This document shows, in pieces, positions 8,746-17,927 of a DNA stretch of 64,000 nucleotides. Position numbers and translations under genes: made by a program. Each line of letters starts with the position of its first letter. Position 1 is the first letter of the stretch. This stretch comes from Elusimicrobiota bacterium (GTDB lineage Bacteria; Elusimicrobiota; Elusimicrobia; UBA1565; UBA9628). The notes under the pieces are model-generated. The model saw only the letters and a program-made list of their open reading frames with translations, was not told the origin of the DNA and did not search any database. The stretch is from positions 30,048-94,047 of the forward strand of contig JAUYSH010000091.1 of the NCBI GenBank assembly GCA_030696455.1, read 5' to 3'.

Positions 8746-9194
8746 GGCCGAGGCGGCCCCTCGTTGAGCATGGCCCAGAAGATGCCGACGGTCGTCACCG
8801 CGGCGAAGAATTCCTCGAACTTGACCGGCTTGACGACGTAGGCGTTGACGCCGAGCCGGTAGCACTCCGCCAGGTCGGCGGGCTCGCGCGAGGAGGTCAG
8901 CATCACGATGGGCGCGTTCTTGAGCTTCTCGCTGTTCTTGATCTCCCGGAGGACCTCGATGCCGTTGACCTTGGGCAGCTTGATGTCGAGCAGGACGACG
9001 ATGGGGCAATCGAACGGCCGCTCCGCGTAGGCGCCCTCGCATTTGAGGTAATCGAGAGCTTCGGCGCCGTCGCGCGCGACGACGATCTCGTTGGCGATCT
9101 CCGCCTCCTTCTTCAGGACCTCGACGATCATCTCGACGTCGCCGGGGTCGTCCTCGACGAGCAGTATCTTGCCCAGACAATTCTTGGCCTTCAT
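8742..9194 (-). CDS. Single-domain response regulator (Rcp1-like)
   Basis: 150 aa with one receiver domain and no output domain. The acidic pocket is VEDD (residues 13-16), the phosphoacceptor is Asp70 in LLDIKLPKVNG, and VMLTSS and VVKP supply the conserved Thr/Ser and Lys. The length and motifs match the small regulators paired with phytochrome-type and PAS kinases. It starts inside the stop of the histidine kinase (ATGA), so it is its partner. It probably passes phosphate to another protein and not to DNA. It converges with queE. Confidence 0.92.
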   Translation of the reverse strand: MKAKNCLGKILLVEDDPGDVEMIVEVLKKEAEIANEIVVARDGAEALDYLKCEGAYAERPFDCPIVVLLDIKLPKVNGIEVLREIKNSEKLKNAPIVMLTSSREPADLAECYRLGVNAYVVKPVKFEEFFAAVTTVGIFWAMLNEGPPRP

Positions 9195-10300
9195 GGCCCT
9201 CCTTGCGGTTGCGGCGACGGGAGAGCGAAATAGAACGCCGCCCCCCTGCCGACCTCGCCCTTGGCCCAGGTGCGGCCGCCGTGCTTGGCGATGATGCGCC
9301 GCACGTTCGCCAGGCCGATGCCCGTGCCCTCGAACTCCTCCATGCGGTGCAGGCGCTGGAACACGCCGAAAAGCTTGTCGGCGAAGCGCATGTCGAAGCC
9401 CACGCCGTTGTCGCCCACGCACACGACCGTCTCGCCGGGCTCGCCGGGAACGACGGCGATCTCGATGGCCGCCGGGGACCGGCCGCGGGTGAACTTCAAC
9501 GCGTTGCCGATGAGATTGAAGAAGACGAGCTTGATCATCGCCGCGTCGCACACCGCCTCGGGCAACGGGGCGACGTTCCACGTGACCTTGCGCCCCTTGA
9601 GGTCAGGCTTGAACTCCGCGATGACCTCGGCGGCGACGTCGGAGAGCGCGACGCGTGTTTTCACGAGGTCGGTCCGGGCGGTCCGGGAGAACGCGAGGAA
9701 CTCGTCGATCAAGGTGCCCAGGCGCTTGGCCGAATGGGAGATCTTGTCCATCAGCTCCGCGCCGCGCTCGTCGAGCTTGCCGGCCAGGTTCTTGCGGAGC
9801 ATCTGGATGAAGCCGTCGATGTGGCGCAAAGGCGCCCGAAGGTCGTGGGCCACGGAATAGGAGAAGGTCTCGAGCTCCGTCTGCGCGGCCTCCAGGCGAG
9901 CGCTTTCCCGGGCCTGTCCCTCGGCGCGCTTGCGCTCGGTGATGTCGATGACCGAGGCCAGCACGAGGCCTTCGGACGCCTCGATCGGGGTCAGCCCGAT
10001 CTCGACGGGGATCTCGCTTCCGTCCTTGCGCAGGCCGTGCAGGTCGCGTCCGGCGCCCATGGGGCGGGCGCGGGGGGCGGCGTGGAAGCCGGCGCGATGG
10101 GCGGGATGGGCGGCACGAAATCGGGGCGGGACCAGGAGCTCGATCTTTTGGCCGAGGAGCTCGCCTCGGGAGTAGCCGAACAGCTTCTCGGTCTGGGTGT
10201 TGACCATGACGATGACCCCCGCGCGGTCGACCATGATCATCGCGCTGGGGGAGGCCTCCACCGCGAGGCGGAAACGTTCATCGGACTTATTCATGCTCAT
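9191..10300 (-). CDS. PAS-domain sensor histidine kinase
   Basis: 369 aa from ATG 10300 (alternatives are ATG 10294 and TTG 10318; none has a good Shine-Dalgarno). A PAS domain covers residues about 8-120 and ends in VIDITERKRAE. A dimerisation/phosphotransfer domain carries His152 (YSVAHDLRAPL), followed by a HATPase domain with N, G1 and G2 boxes (NLIGNALKFT, DNGVGFD, GTGIGLANV). No membrane segment is present, so it senses a cytoplasmic signal. It forms a two-component pair with the response regulator. The ligand of the PAS domain cannot be told. Confidence 0.92.
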   Translation of the reverse strand: MSMNKSDERFRLAVEASPSAMIMVDRAGVIVMVNTQTEKLFGYSRGELLGQKIELLVPPRFRAAHPAHRAGFHAAPRARPMGAGRDLHGLRKDGSEIPVEIGLTPIEASEGLVLASVIDITERKRAEGQARESARLEAAQTELETFSYSVAHDLRAPLRHIDGFIQMLRKNLAGKLDERGAELMDKISHSAKRLGTLIDEFLAFSRTARTDLVKTRVALSDVAAEVIAEFKPDLKGRKVTWNVAPLPEAVCDAAMIKLVFFNLIGNALKFTRGRSPAAIEIAVVPGEPGETVVCVGDNGVGFDMRFADKLFGVFQRLHRMEEFEGTGIGLANVRRIIAKHGGRTWAKGEVGRGAAFYFALPSPQPQGGP

Positions 10301-10375
10301 CCCGGGATACTCAACCAATTCGATATTTGGGCGCAGTGTCCCCGGCGGGACGGTTTCGTGACGAGCGCGACGGCG

Positions 10376-12685
10376 TCAAAGCTCCGCCCTGCGCAGGCGC
10401 AGGGCGTTGACGATGACGGAGACGGAGCTGGCGCTCATGGCCGCGCTCGCGATCATCGGGCTGAGCAGGAGCCCGAAGAAGGGGTAAAGGATGCCCGCGG
10501 CGAGCGGCACGCCGAGGGTGTTGTACACGAAGGCGAGGAACAGGTTCTGGCGGATGTTGCGCATCGTGGCACGGCTCAGGCGCCGCGCCCGGAGTATGCC
10601 TTTGAGGTCGCCGCGGACCAAGGTGACCCCCGCGCTTTGGATGGCGATGTCGGTGCCGGTGCCCATGGCGATGCCCACGTCGGCCAGCGCCAGGGCCGGG
10701 GCGTCGTTGATGCCGTCTCCCGCCATCGCGACACGGCGGCCCTCGGCGCGCAGGCGCTCGATGACGGCGCCTTTATCGGCCGGTGAGACCCCGGCGTGGA
10801 CCTCCTCGATGCCCAGGCGCCGCGCGACGGCCTCGGCGGTGGCGCGGTGGTCGCCGGTGAGCATCAGCAGGCGCAGGCCGTCGGCGCGCAGCAGGCCCAG
10901 GGCCTCCGCCGCTCCCGGCTTCACCCCGTCGGACACGCCGAGCACGGCCGCGGCCTTCTGATCCACGGCGACGAACAGCGCCGTCATGCCCTCGGACCGG
11001 AGAACGTCCGCCTTGGCCGCCAGGCCGCCGAGCCCGACGCCGCGCTCGCTCAGCAGCGCGGCGCTGCCCACGAGCACGCTGCGGCCCTCCACGGTCCCGG
11101 CGATCCCGCGGCCGGTCACCGACTCGAAGCCCTCGGCGTCCGCCGCGGCCCCGGCGCCGCGGTCCGCGGCCCCCGCCAGCACCGCCGCGGCGAGAGGATG
11201 CTCGCTCGACTTCTCCACGGAAGCGGCGAGGCGCAGGACGGCGGCCTCTTCAAAGCCGGGCTCGAGCTCGACGGCGCTCAGGCGCGGCCGGCCCTCGGTC
11301 AAGGTGCCCGTCTTGTCGAGCACCACGGTGTCGACCTTCTCAAGCGTTTCCAGCGCCTCGGCGCTGCGGATGAGCACGCCGGCCTGCGCGCCGCGGCCGG
11401 TGGCGACCATGATGGACATCGGCGTGGCCAGGCCGAGGGCGCAGGGGCAGGCGATGATCAGGACGGCGACGGCGTTGACCAAGGCGTAGGCCGCGGCGGG
11501 CTCGGGGCCGACGAGCGCCCAGACGAAAGCGGTGGCGACGGCGGTCGCGATGACGGCGGGCACGAACCAGCTCGACACCTGGTCGGCCAAGCGCTGGATC
11601 GGGGCGCGGCTGCGCTGCGCCTGGCCGACGAGGGCGACGATCTGCGCCAGCAAGGTAAACGCGCCGACGCCGCGGGCCTCCATGAGGAAGCTTCCGGTCT
11701 GATTCGTCGTTCCGGCGCTCACGGCGTCGCCCGGGGCCTTCTCGACCGGGACAGGCTCCCCGGTCAGCATCGACTCGTCGACGGCGCTGGCGCCGGCCGT
11801 CACGACCCCGTCGACGGGGACGCGCCCGCCGGGCAGGACGCGCAGGCGGTCGCCGACGGCCACCTCATCGAGCGGTACCTCCTCCTCGGAGCCGTCCGCG
11901 TGGACGCGCCGCGTCGTCTTCGGCGCGAGCTTGAGCAAGGACTTGATCGCGAGGCTCGTCTGGCCGCGCGCTTGCAGCTCGAGCACCTGGCCGAGCAAGA
12001 CCAAGGTCACGATGGTCGCGGCGGCTTCGAAATAGACCTGAACGCCGTTATGCCCCGCGAAAGCGGCGGGGATGAGGCCGGGAAACGCCGTCGCGACGAG
12101 GCTGTAGGCGTAGGCCACGCCGGTGCCGAGCGAGATGAGGGTGAACATGTTGAGGTTCCCGGTCTTGAGCGAGGCCAGGCCGCGCCGGAAGAAGGACGCG
12201 CCGCCCCAGAGCACGACGGGTGTCGCCAGCGCGAACTGCAGCCAGTTGAGGGCTCCGGCCGGGAAGCTCTGATGGAAGAAATGCGGCGCGAACATCTCGC
12301 CCATGGCCAGGCCGAGCAGGGGCAAGGTCAGCAGCGCGCTCCACTTGAGCCGGCGGCGGTTGTCGTCGAGCTCGGGAGCGGCCTCGTCCTCCGCCGAGAC
12401 GACGGCCGGCTCGAGGTCCATGCCGCAGATGGGGCAGTCGCCTGGGCCGTCCGAGCGCACCTCCGGATGCATCGGGCAGGTATAGGGCCCGGAGCCCGAG
12501 GCCTTGGGCTTGGGCGCGTCCTCCGCGTAGGCGGCGGGGTCCTTGGCGAACCGGTCCCGGCAGGACAGGCTGCAGAAGTGGACGTCGTGGCCCTCGTGCT
12601 CGAGCTTCGCCGCCGCGTCTTCGGGAGCGATCGTCATCCCGCAGACCGGGTCCTTCACCTTCGCCGCCTTGCTTTGAGTCTTCAT
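10376..12685 (-). CDS. copA: Copper-exporting P1B-1-type ATPase
   Basis: 769 aa. An N-terminal YHS domain ([16 protein letters not shown]) is followed by a heavy-metal-binding domain (YTCPMHPEV...CPICGMDL) and the P-type ATPase core. The membrane site CPC is at residues 413-415, the phosphorylated Asp457 is in DKTGTLT, and the hinge is GDGINDAP. The late helices carry VYNTLGVP and [15 protein letters not shown], the YN and M-SS signatures of Cu+ (P1B-1) pumps. No classical CxxC HMA domain is present. It exports Cu+ (or Ag+) from the cytoplasm. A plausible ECF promoter lies just upstream and an ECF sigma gene is next door. Confidence 0.92.
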   Translation of the reverse strand: MKTQSKAAKVKDPVCGMTIAPEDAAAKLEHEGHDVHFCSLSCRDRFAKDPAAYAEDAPKPKASGSGPYTCPMHPEVRSDGPGDCPICGMDLEPAVVSAEDEAAPELDDNRRRLKWSALLTLPLLGLAMGEMFAPHFFHQSFPAGALNWLQFALATPVVLWGGASFFRRGLASLKTGNLNMFTLISLGTGVAYAYSLVATAFPGLIPAAFAGHNGVQVYFEAAATIVTLVLLGQVLELQARGQTSLAIKSLLKLAPKTTRRVHADGSEEEVPLDEVAVGDRLRVLPGGRVPVDGVVTAGASAVDESMLTGEPVPVEKAPGDAVSAGTTNQTGSFLMEARGVGAFTLLAQIVALVGQAQRSRAPIQRLADQVSSWFVPAVIATAVATAFVWALVGPEPAAAYALVNAVAVLIIACPCALGLATPMSIMVATGRGAQAGVLIRSAEALETLEKVDTVVLDKTGTLTEGRPRLSAVELEPGFEEAAVLRLAASVEKSSEHPLAAAVLAGAADRGAGAAADAEGFESVTGRGIAGTVEGRSVLVGSAALLSERGVGLGGLAAKADVLRSEGMTALFVAVDQKAAAVLGVSDGVKPGAAEALGLLRADGLRLLMLTGDHRATAEAVARRLGIEEVHAGVSPADKGAVIERLRAEGRRVAMAGDGINDAPALALADVGIAMGTGTDIAIQSAGVTLVRGDLKGILRARRLSRATMRNIRQNLFLAFVYNTLGVPLAAGILYPFFGLLLSPMIASAAMSASSVSVIVNALRLRRAEL

Positions 12686-12723
12686 GTCCGCCTCCCGGCG
12701 GGCCTTTGGCCTGCCTCGTACGG

Positions 12724-12751
12724 TAGACGCGGGGAGGGGGAAACGATTACA
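12724..12751 (-). promoter_or_regulatory. ECF-type promoter upstream of the copper ATPase
   Basis: On the minus strand, TGTAAT (12746-12751) and CGTCTA (12724-12729) are separated by 16 bases, the usual architecture of ECF sigma promoters (TGTAAC/CGTC-like). It lies in the 77-base gap between the sigma gene and the ATPase, about 40 bases before its ATG, leaving room for the GGGAGG ribosome-binding site. Confidence 0.55.
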
Positions 12752-12762
12752 GCGGAGGAGGG

Positions 12763-13302
12763 CTATTTACGGCAGGAGCAGTCGAGGCAGCCGTGGGCCG
12801 CGCAGGCGCCGCACGTCTTGAGGAGGCTGGCCTTCAAGGATTTGCGCGCGCGGTGGAGGCGCACGGTCGCGTTGTTCTTCGACAGGCCCATGCGGCCGGC
12901 CAGGTCGGCGAGCGGCTCCTCGTCGAGCTCCACCTTCTTGAGGATCTCGCCGTACTCGGGCTTCATCGTCGGGATGATGTCGTGCAGGCAGCGGCAGACG
13001 GCCTTCTCCAGGCGGTCCTCGTCGCGGGCGGAGAGCGGTATCTCCAAGGCGGCGCGCTGCTCGGCGCCGGCGCGGGCGGCCCGCCGCCGGTAGAAGTCGG
13101 TGAGCGCGTTGCGCACGACGGCGAAGAACCACGCCCGCACCGAGCCCTCGTCGCGCGGCCGGGCCTTGCTCTTGAGGCCCTTCACGTAGGCCGCCTGCAG
13201 GACCTCTTCGGCCTGCTCGTCGCTTCCCAGGCGCGCCCTCAGGAACGAGAGGAAGACGGCGCGGTTCTCGAGCAGCTCGGGGGGGAGTTTCTTCCTCGGC
13301 AT
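12763..13302 (-). CDS. ECF sigma factor with C-terminal Cys-rich domain (CorE-like metal sensor)
   Basis: 179 aa. Region 2 (residues about 10-75, ending [20 protein letters not shown]) and region 4 (residues about 110-160, [23 protein letters not shown]) are complete. The C-terminal tail holds Cys164, Cys167, His170, Cys172, Cys175 and Cys177, and a C-x-C pair sits in VCRCLH. Such a tail is the hallmark of CorE-type (ECF44) sigma factors of myxobacteria, which sense Cu or Cd directly and need no anti-sigma factor. None is encoded next door. Three bases follow the ywiC-like stop. The copper ATPase downstream is the probable target. Confidence 0.85.
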   Translation of the reverse strand: MPRKKLPPELLENRAVFLSFLRARLGSDEQAEEVLQAAYVKGLKSKARPRDEGSVRAWFFAVVRNALTDFYRRRAARAGAEQRAALEIPLSARDEDRLEKAVCRCLHDIIPTMKPEYGEILKKVELDEEPLADLAGRMGLSKNNATVRLHRARKSLKASLLKTCGACAAHGCLDCSCRK

Positions 13303-13305
13303 GAA

Positions 13306-14112
13306 CTACCTCGCGTAGGCGAAGCCCATCACGACGACGAACAAGACGGAGTAGCCGACCTCGGAGTAGCCCAACGCCTTGAAGTCGACGCGCTCGGGCG
13401 CGCGCAGGCCGCGCTGGACGGATTTGAGGAAGGCGGCAATGAAGGGGATGGCCGTCGCGGAGGGCACGCCGCCCGTGGCCGCCCAGGCGCCGACCGCGCC
13501 CGCGGTCAGGACGTGGTAAAGGTTCGAGCGGGCGCGCATGGCCGAGAGCGCGGGCAGGGCCCCGGGATCGGCGACCGCGCGATGCTGGAGGGCGGCCATC
13601 TTCACGTAGAAGATGGGGCCGAGATAGAAGGCCGAGCACAGCAGCCAGATCGACCAGGCCCGGGCGTCGAGCTGGAAGGAGGCGGCGTAGTAGGCGGCGG
13701 GCGCGCCCAGGCAAAGGCCGAAGACCCCGGCCCCCTCGTTGAACGCGCTGAAGCGCTTGCCGGAGCGGTTGGCGAGCAGGTTCTCCGCCAGGAGCAGGCC
13801 CGAGGGCACGGCGAAATACAGGAGCTTCCAGCAGCCGAGCAGGAGGATCAGGGGAACGAAGGCGCCTGTCGCCAGCACCGCGTAAAACGCCAGCCAGCCC
13901 TGAGCGCGGCGGTCGCGGGGCTTGGCCAGCAGGACCTGCAGCGGCGCGCGCGACACGAACACCGCCAGCGCGCCCAGCACGAAGAGGACGGCCGCGAGGG
14001 GAGAGAATATGGGAGCGGCGATGAGGCCGATGAGAATCGGGGCGAGGAGGATGGCCCACGCGCCATGTTCGAGGGGGAGCATGTTTAGATATATTAGCAA
14101 CGATTCGACCAT
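13306..14112 (-). CDS. YwiC-like family membrane protein
   Basis: 268 aa with about eight membrane helices. The opening LPLEHGAWAILLAPILIG is the conserved N-terminal motif of the YwiC-like family (uncharacterised, with a UbiA-like helix pattern). It is the first gene of a minus-strand unit with the sigma factor and the copper ATPase. This placement suggests a role in metal stress or respiration, but no function is established. ATG 14112 is used here; ATG 14082 just before the conserved motif is the alternative. Neither has a Shine-Dalgarno sequence. Confidence 0.75.
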   Translation of the reverse strand: MVESLLIYLNMLPLEHGAWAILLAPILIGLIAAPIFSPLAAVLFVLGALAVFVSRAPLQVLLAKPRDRRAQGWLAFYAVLATGAFVPLILLLGCWKLLYFAVPSGLLLAENLLANRSGKRFSAFNEGAGVFGLCLGAPAAYYAASFQLDARAWSIWLLCSAFYLGPIFYVKMAALQHRAVADPGALPALSAMRARSNLYHVLTAGAVGAWAATGGVPSATAIPFIAAFLKSVQRGLRAPERVDFKALGYSEVGYSVLFVVVMGFAYAR

Positions 14113-14122
14113 GAGGACGTTA

Positions 14123-14150
14123 TGGTCGCGAGGCCGTAGTGTTGCTTACA
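14123..14150 (-). promoter_or_regulatory. Possible second ECF-type promoter, upstream of the ywiC-like/sigma operon
   Basis: On the minus strand, TGTAAG (14145-14150), 16 bases, then CGACCA (14123-14128), with a spacing identical to the element before the copper ATPase. If real, it would make the sigma gene self-activating. The -10 box ends 10 bases before ATG 14112, giving an almost leaderless mRNA. Confidence 0.35.
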
Positions 14151-14175
14151 TAGGTGCGGTACTGGAGGATTTCCC

Positions 14176-14523
14176 ATGACGCGACTGATTTTGCCGGCCT
14201 TGATCCTTTTTCCCGCGAGCGCTTCTGCCGCCTGCGGTCACGCGGCGCGGGGCGGCCACGGCTGCGGCGCCATGAGCCTCGTCGCCATGGCGGCGATCGC
14301 CGCGCTCGGCGTCTGGGTGCTGCGCCTGGCCGAGAAGGACGGCGGCGCCGTCAAGCGCGCGGGGCAGGCGGTGGGCTGGACGCTCGCGGTCGTCGGCCTC
14401 GGAGGATTCCTGTGCGGGACCGTGAGCTACGGGATGAAGCGAGCCCGGAGCTGCGGCGTCCCCTCCTCCGCCGCCGGCATGGCCTTGCCGCCCGGCCATC
14501 CGCCGCTCGTGCCCGGGAAGTAG
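14176..14523 (+). CDS. Small exported/membrane Cys- and His-rich protein
   Basis: 115 aa. A signal-like N-terminus (LILPALILFPASASA) is followed by CGHAARGGHGCG, a membrane helix (about residues 37-53), a second helix (about 66-85, containing Cys) and a Pro-rich tail. A GGAGGA ribosome-binding site precedes the ATG. No family is recognised. The Cys/His cluster and its divergent position next to the copper sigma/ATPase unit make metal binding in the envelope a reasonable guess. The PLP enzyme follows after 9 bases. Confidence 0.65.
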   Translation: MTRLILPALILFPASASAACGHAARGGHGCGAMSLVAMAAIAALGVWVLRLAEKDGGAVKRAGQAVGWTLAVVGLGGFLCGTVSYGMKRARSCGVPSSAAGMALPPGHPPLVPGK

Positions 14524-14532
14524 AGCGCGATC

Positions 14533-15804
14533 ATGGCCAATAAACCCTCCGGCTACAAGAAGACGACCCGCATCGTGCACGGCGCGGCCAAGACCCCGCG
14601 GTGGGACTATGCCCACCACGTGGTGCCGCCGCTGACCGCGTCGACGACCTTCCGGCTGGAGTCCGTCAAGCGCGCCGCGCGCGGCTTCAACGAGTTCGGC
14701 GCGTTCCGCAAGGAGACCGACGCGCCGATCCTCATCTACGACCGGCTCGAGGAGCCGACCCGCGGCCTGCTGGAGAGCCAGATCGCGTCGATGGAAGGCG
14801 CCGACGCCTGCCTGACCTTCGCCTCGGGCATGGCCGCCGTCTCGGCCGCGCTGGGCTGCCTGCTCCAGAAGGGAGACGAGGTCGTCGCGCACACCTTGCT
14901 GTACGGCTGTACGCATTCGCTGTTCACGAGCTGGTACCCGAAGCTCGGCATCAAGGTCCGGCGCGTGGACTTCACCGACGCGAAGGCCGTGGCCCGGGCG
15001 ATCAACTCCCGCACGCGCGCGCTTTACTTCGAGTCGCCGGTCAACCCGACCTTGGACCTCGTCGACCTGCGCGCCGTCTCGGACGTCGCGGCGAAGGCGA
15101 ACAAAGGCCGCAAGCGGCGGATCTTCACGGTCATCGACAACACCTTCGCGACACCCTTCGGCCAGCGTCCCATCGAGCACGGCATCGACGTCACGGTCCA
15201 CTCCCTGACCAAGAACATCGGCGGCTTCGGCACCGAGGTCGGGGGCGCCGTGTGCTGCTCCAAGGAGGTCTTTCCCCTGCTGGCGAGCTACCGCAAGGAT
15301 TTCGGCGGCATCCTCTCGCCCAAGGCCGCGTGGGCCATCCTGGTCTACGGCGTGCCCACCATCCCCCTGCGCATCAAGCGCCAGCAGTACAGCGCTTTGC
15401 ACGTCGCGCGCTACCTGCAGAACCATCGCCTCGTGTCGATGGTGCGCTACCCGGGGCTCGACTCCTTCCCGCAGCACGCGCTGGCCCTGCGCCAGATGAG
15501 GGATTTCGACGGCGGCTTCGCGCCCGGCAACATGATCTACTTCAAGCTGAACGAGAAGAAGATCGACGCGGTCAAGTTCGTCGACCACGTGGCGCAGAAC
15601 GCCTACTGCGTGACCTTGGCCGTCAGCCTCGGCCACACCAAGACCTTGATCGAGATGCCTTCGGGCATGACCCACTCCGCCTACGCCGGCCACGGCCCGA
15701 TGAAGGAGAACCGCGGCGTGCGGCTCTCCATCGGCCTCGAGAGCCCCGTCGACATCATCAAGGACCTCGACGCCAGCCTGCGCGCCGTCGCCCGCCGCCG
15801 CTAG
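14533..15804 (+). CDS. Cys/Met-metabolism PLP-dependent enzyme
   Basis: 423 aa, fold type I. The Schiff-base lysine is Lys227 in HSLTKNIGGFGTEVGG. VIDNTFATPF supplies the Asp that contacts the PLP ring nitrogen, and FASGMAAVSAAL is the phosphate-binding loop. The family includes cystathionine gamma-synthase, cystathionine beta-lyase, O-acetylhomoserine sulfhydrylase and methionine gamma-lyase; the sequence alone does not tell these apart. It is downstream of the small Cys/His protein and ends 6 bases before a 22-bp palindrome. Confidence 0.85.
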   Translation: MANKPSGYKKTTRIVHGAAKTPRWDYAHHVVPPLTASTTFRLESVKRAARGFNEFGAFRKETDAPILIYDRLEEPTRGLLESQIASMEGADACLTFASGMAAVSAALGCLLQKGDEVVAHTLLYGCTHSLFTSWYPKLGIKVRRVDFTDAKAVARAINSRTRALYFESPVNPTLDLVDLRAVSDVAAKANKGRKRRIFTVIDNTFATPFGQRPIEHGIDVTVHSLTKNIGGFGTEVGGAVCCSKEVFPLLASYRKDFGGILSPKAAWAILVYGVPTIPLRIKRQQYSALHVARYLQNHRLVSMVRYPGLDSFPQHALALRQMRDFDGGFAPGNMIYFKLNEKKIDAVKFVDHVAQNAYCVTLAVSLGHTKTLIEMPSGMTHSAYAGHGPMKENRGVRLSIGLESPVDIIKDLDASLRAVARRR

Positions 15805-15810
15805 ACGGCT

Positions 15811-15832
15811 CGACTGTTTCCGGAAACAGTCG
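15811..15832. repeat. 22-bp perfect palindrome, copy 1
   Basis: The core is GACTGTTTCCGGAAACAGTC with one extra matching base on each side. It sits between the convergent stops of the PLP enzyme and the CoA-transferase B gene. The same element recurs at 34167, 44230 and 57624. No T-run is adjacent. Confidence 0.85.
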
Positions 15833-15835
15833 GGG

Positions 15836-16603
15836 TCAGAGAAAGACTTTCTCGGGATCGATCTTGAGCCTCAAGGTCTTGAGCTCGAGGGCGGTCGGGT
15901 CGGCGTTGCGCGCGACCTTGGCGGCGACGGGAAAGGGGAAGCCCGTCTCGGCGACGACCCGCTCGACCGTCTCCCCGGGGTTGAGCGCGATGAGGCGCAT
16001 GCGCTTGCTCGTCGGCTCGAAGTCGAAGACGGCGAGGTCGGTGACGACCCGGTAGGGCCCCGTCTCCGGAGGCAGGCCCGCGCGCTCGCGCGCGCCGGGG
16101 CCGTCGAGGTAGCCCGGCGTGGTCAGGAAGTCGACCTTCGGCACGAAGCGCTTGCGCTCGTGCTTCATGATGATGATCGTGCGCCAGCACAGGGAGCCCA
16201 CGTCGTTGGCCCCGCCCGAGCCGGGCAGGCGCACCGCGGGCGCGCCGTAGGGGCCGATCACGGTCGTGTTCAGGTTGCCGTACGGGTCGATCTGCGCGCC
16301 GCCGAGAAAACCGTCGCGCACGACGCCGCGCTGCGCGGCCTCCATCACGTCGCAGATGCCCATCGCGGCGACGCCTCGCCGAAAGGAGTTGGATTCGCCG
16401 ACCGCGAGCGGCAGCCGCTCGAGCGTGGAGCCCACGCCGCCGAACTCGAAGACGGGGATCAAGGACGGCGCGTACAGCGCGCGGGCGAGCGAAGCGGCCA
16501 GCATCGGCACGCCGGTGCCGATGAAGACGGTCGTGCGTCCCTTCATGAGGCGGGCCGCGGTGCAGGCGAGGCGCTCGACGGCGTTGGCCTTCTCAGCGCT
16601 CAT
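15836..16603 (-). CDS. CoA-transferase subunit B (glutaconate CoA-transferase B-like)
   Basis: 255 aa, family I CoA-transferase fold. PVFEFGG places a Glu at residue 53, close to where the catalytic Glu of glutaconate CoA-transferase B lies. LPGSGGANDVGS is the conserved CoA-loop region. It moves CoA between an acyl-CoA and a free acid as an A/B heteromer; the acids are unknown. It overlaps subunit A by 11 bases and is the last gene of the Por/transketolase operon. IpdAB-type hydrolases share the fold, so transferase activity is likely but not certain. Confidence 0.8.
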   Translation of the reverse strand: MSAEKANAVERLACTAARLMKGRTTVFIGTGVPMLAASLARALYAPSLIPVFEFGGVGSTLERLPLAVGESNSFRRGVAAMGICDVMEAAQRGVVRDGFLGGAQIDPYGNLNTTVIGPYGAPAVRLPGSGGANDVGSLCWRTIIIMKHERKRFVPKVDFLTTPGYLDGPGARERAGLPPETGPYRVVTDLAVFDFEPTSKRMRLIALNPGETVERVVAETGFPFPVAAKVARNADPTALELKTLRLKIDPEKVFL

Positions 16604-17759
16604 CGGGCCTCACCTTCAGCGCGCGCAGGCGGGAGGCGCCGACGCGCTTGAGATAGCCGGCGTGGTCTTTCACCCCGTGCACGGTCTCGTCGAGATATTT
16701 TCTCGTCGCCTCCTCGGACCGGGTCGCCTCCAGATAGGACTTGATGTGCGGCTCGTCGCGGCGGTACGCGCCGCACGTCTCTCCCGGATGGGCGCCGAAG
16801 GGCGCCTCCACGACGGCGTCGACGAGGAAGTACGGGATGACGGTGCGTTCGGGCTTCCTGCGGAACACCTCGGTGTCGACGATCTCCTCGGCGCTCACGA
16901 TGAGGCGCTTGCAGGCCCGCGACATCTCCACGGCGAAGCCCGAGATGCCGTCGATCTGGCAGTTGCCGAACTTGTCGGCGCGGTGGACGTGGATGACCGC
17001 GGTGTCGAGGACGAGCGCGGGCAGCAAGGTCAGCTCCATTCCCGTGAAGGGATCCTTCATCGTCTTGGCCGGGCTGCGCGCGAGCGTGTCGGTGCCGAGC
17101 ATCGAGCGCGCGGGCAAAAACGGCAGGCCCATCGCCGCCGCCTTCATGCGCCAGGTGATCGCGGCGTTGGACCACTCCGCGAGCTCGATGGCGCCTCGCT
17201 CGACGGCGCGGCGCAGGATCGGAGACAGGCCGTAGGCCTCGTAGCCGACGTAGGTGATGTCGAGCTGGGAGACGAGCCCCGAGGCGATCAGGAAGTCGGC
17301 GTCCATCAGGCCCTGCCCCAGCAGGCGCAGGCCGCCGACGCGCTGGCGCACGACCTCGCGCACGACGGAGAGCGGGCAGCGCACCGTGCCGTACAGCTCG
17401 AAGCCGACGTAGTCGCCGCTATGGATGAAGCGCTTGACCGCTTCGCGCTCGGTCATGAGCTTCGGGCGCAGCGAGAAGTCCTTTTCGTCGCGGAGGAAGC
17501 GGCGGAAGCCGTCGGGATCCGGCGGCTGGAAAAGCGGGGGCGGGGCCAGCGGAGGGGACGGCGGGGGCAGCGGGGCCTGGGCCGGAAAGGTTTTCGTGGT
17601 CTCGAGCGGGCGGAAGTCGCTGCACGGCTCGGACAGGAGGTCGACCGCGGAGCGCGGCATGCCGTGCTTGACGCAGAAGCGCAGGGAGCGGCCGTCGGCG
17701 GCGGTCCGCGTCTCCAGCCATCCGCAGTCCGAGCAGACGGGTTTGCGGATCGTCGTCAT
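16593..17759 (-). CDS. CoA-transferase subunit A with an N-terminal Cys-rich domain
   Basis: 388 aa. Residues about 85-388 are the CoA-transferase A subunit (LMTEREAVKRFIHSGDYVGF, then RADKFGNCQIDG). The first 50 residues are an added module with Cys9, Cys12, Cys29, Cys46 and Phe49, joined by a Pro-rich linker (about residues 58-78). The Cys spacing (2, 16, 16) is identical to that of the 58-residue protein at 20276. The pattern suggests a small Fe-S or zinc site absent from normal A subunits. It starts 15 bases after the zinc-ribbon gene. Confidence 0.82.
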   Translation of the reverse strand: MTTIRKPVCSDCGWLETRTAADGRSLRFCVKHGMPRSAVDLLSEPCSDFRPLETTKTFPAQAPLPPPSPPLAPPPLFQPPDPDGFRRFLRDEKDFSLRPKLMTEREAVKRFIHSGDYVGFELYGTVRCPLSVVREVVRQRVGGLRLLGQGLMDADFLIASGLVSQLDITYVGYEAYGLSPILRRAVERGAIELAEWSNAAITWRMKAAAMGLPFLPARSMLGTDTLARSPAKTMKDPFTGMELTLLPALVLDTAVIHVHRADKFGNCQIDGISGFAVEMSRACKRLIVSAEEIVDTEVFRRKPERTVIPYFLVDAVVEAPFGAHPGETCGAYRRDEPHIKSYLEATRSEEATRKYLDETVHGVKDHAGYLKRVGASRLRALKVRPDER

Positions 17760-17774
17760 GGGCTCTTGAACGGC

Positions 17775-17927
17775 TTAGGCGACGACCGCTTCCCGCGGCG
17801 CGATCGCGGGCCGCTCGACGGGGGCGACGCCCTTGCAGCAGCGCTCGCAGTAGGGCTCGGGCACGAGCCTTCCATCGATGAACAGCAAAGACGACACGGG
17901 ATTGCGGCAGTCGGGACACAGTTTCAT
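17775..17927 (-). CDS. 50-residue zinc-ribbon protein
   Basis: The sequence opens MKLCPDC and has a second knuckle YCERCC at residues 26-31, so Cys4, Cys7, Cys27 and Cys30 (or 31) form a C-x2-C...C-x2-C ribbon. An AGGGGAG ribosome-binding site is well placed, and the ATG overlaps the transketolase stop (ATGA), both strong support for a real gene. The function is unknown. It may be a small metal-binding partner of the transketolase or CoA-transferase encoded on either side. Confidence 0.75.
   Translation of the reverse strand: MKLCPDCRNPVSSLLFIDGRLVPEPYCERCCKGVAPVERPAIAPREAVVA

Noticed and set aside
10796..13093. Long plus-strand open frame opposite the copper ATPase and sigma genes (also 18053-20221, 31768-34221, 1491-3401 minus and similar)
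   Set aside because: Antisense shadows created by high GC; Arg/Gly/Ala/Asp/His-rich translations without domains, while the opposite strand carries clear conserved proteins.
15811..15832. 22-bp palindrome as a Rho-independent terminator
   Set aside because: A perfect palindrome with no loop and no T-run; it also occurs in front of genes. Listed as a repeat instead.
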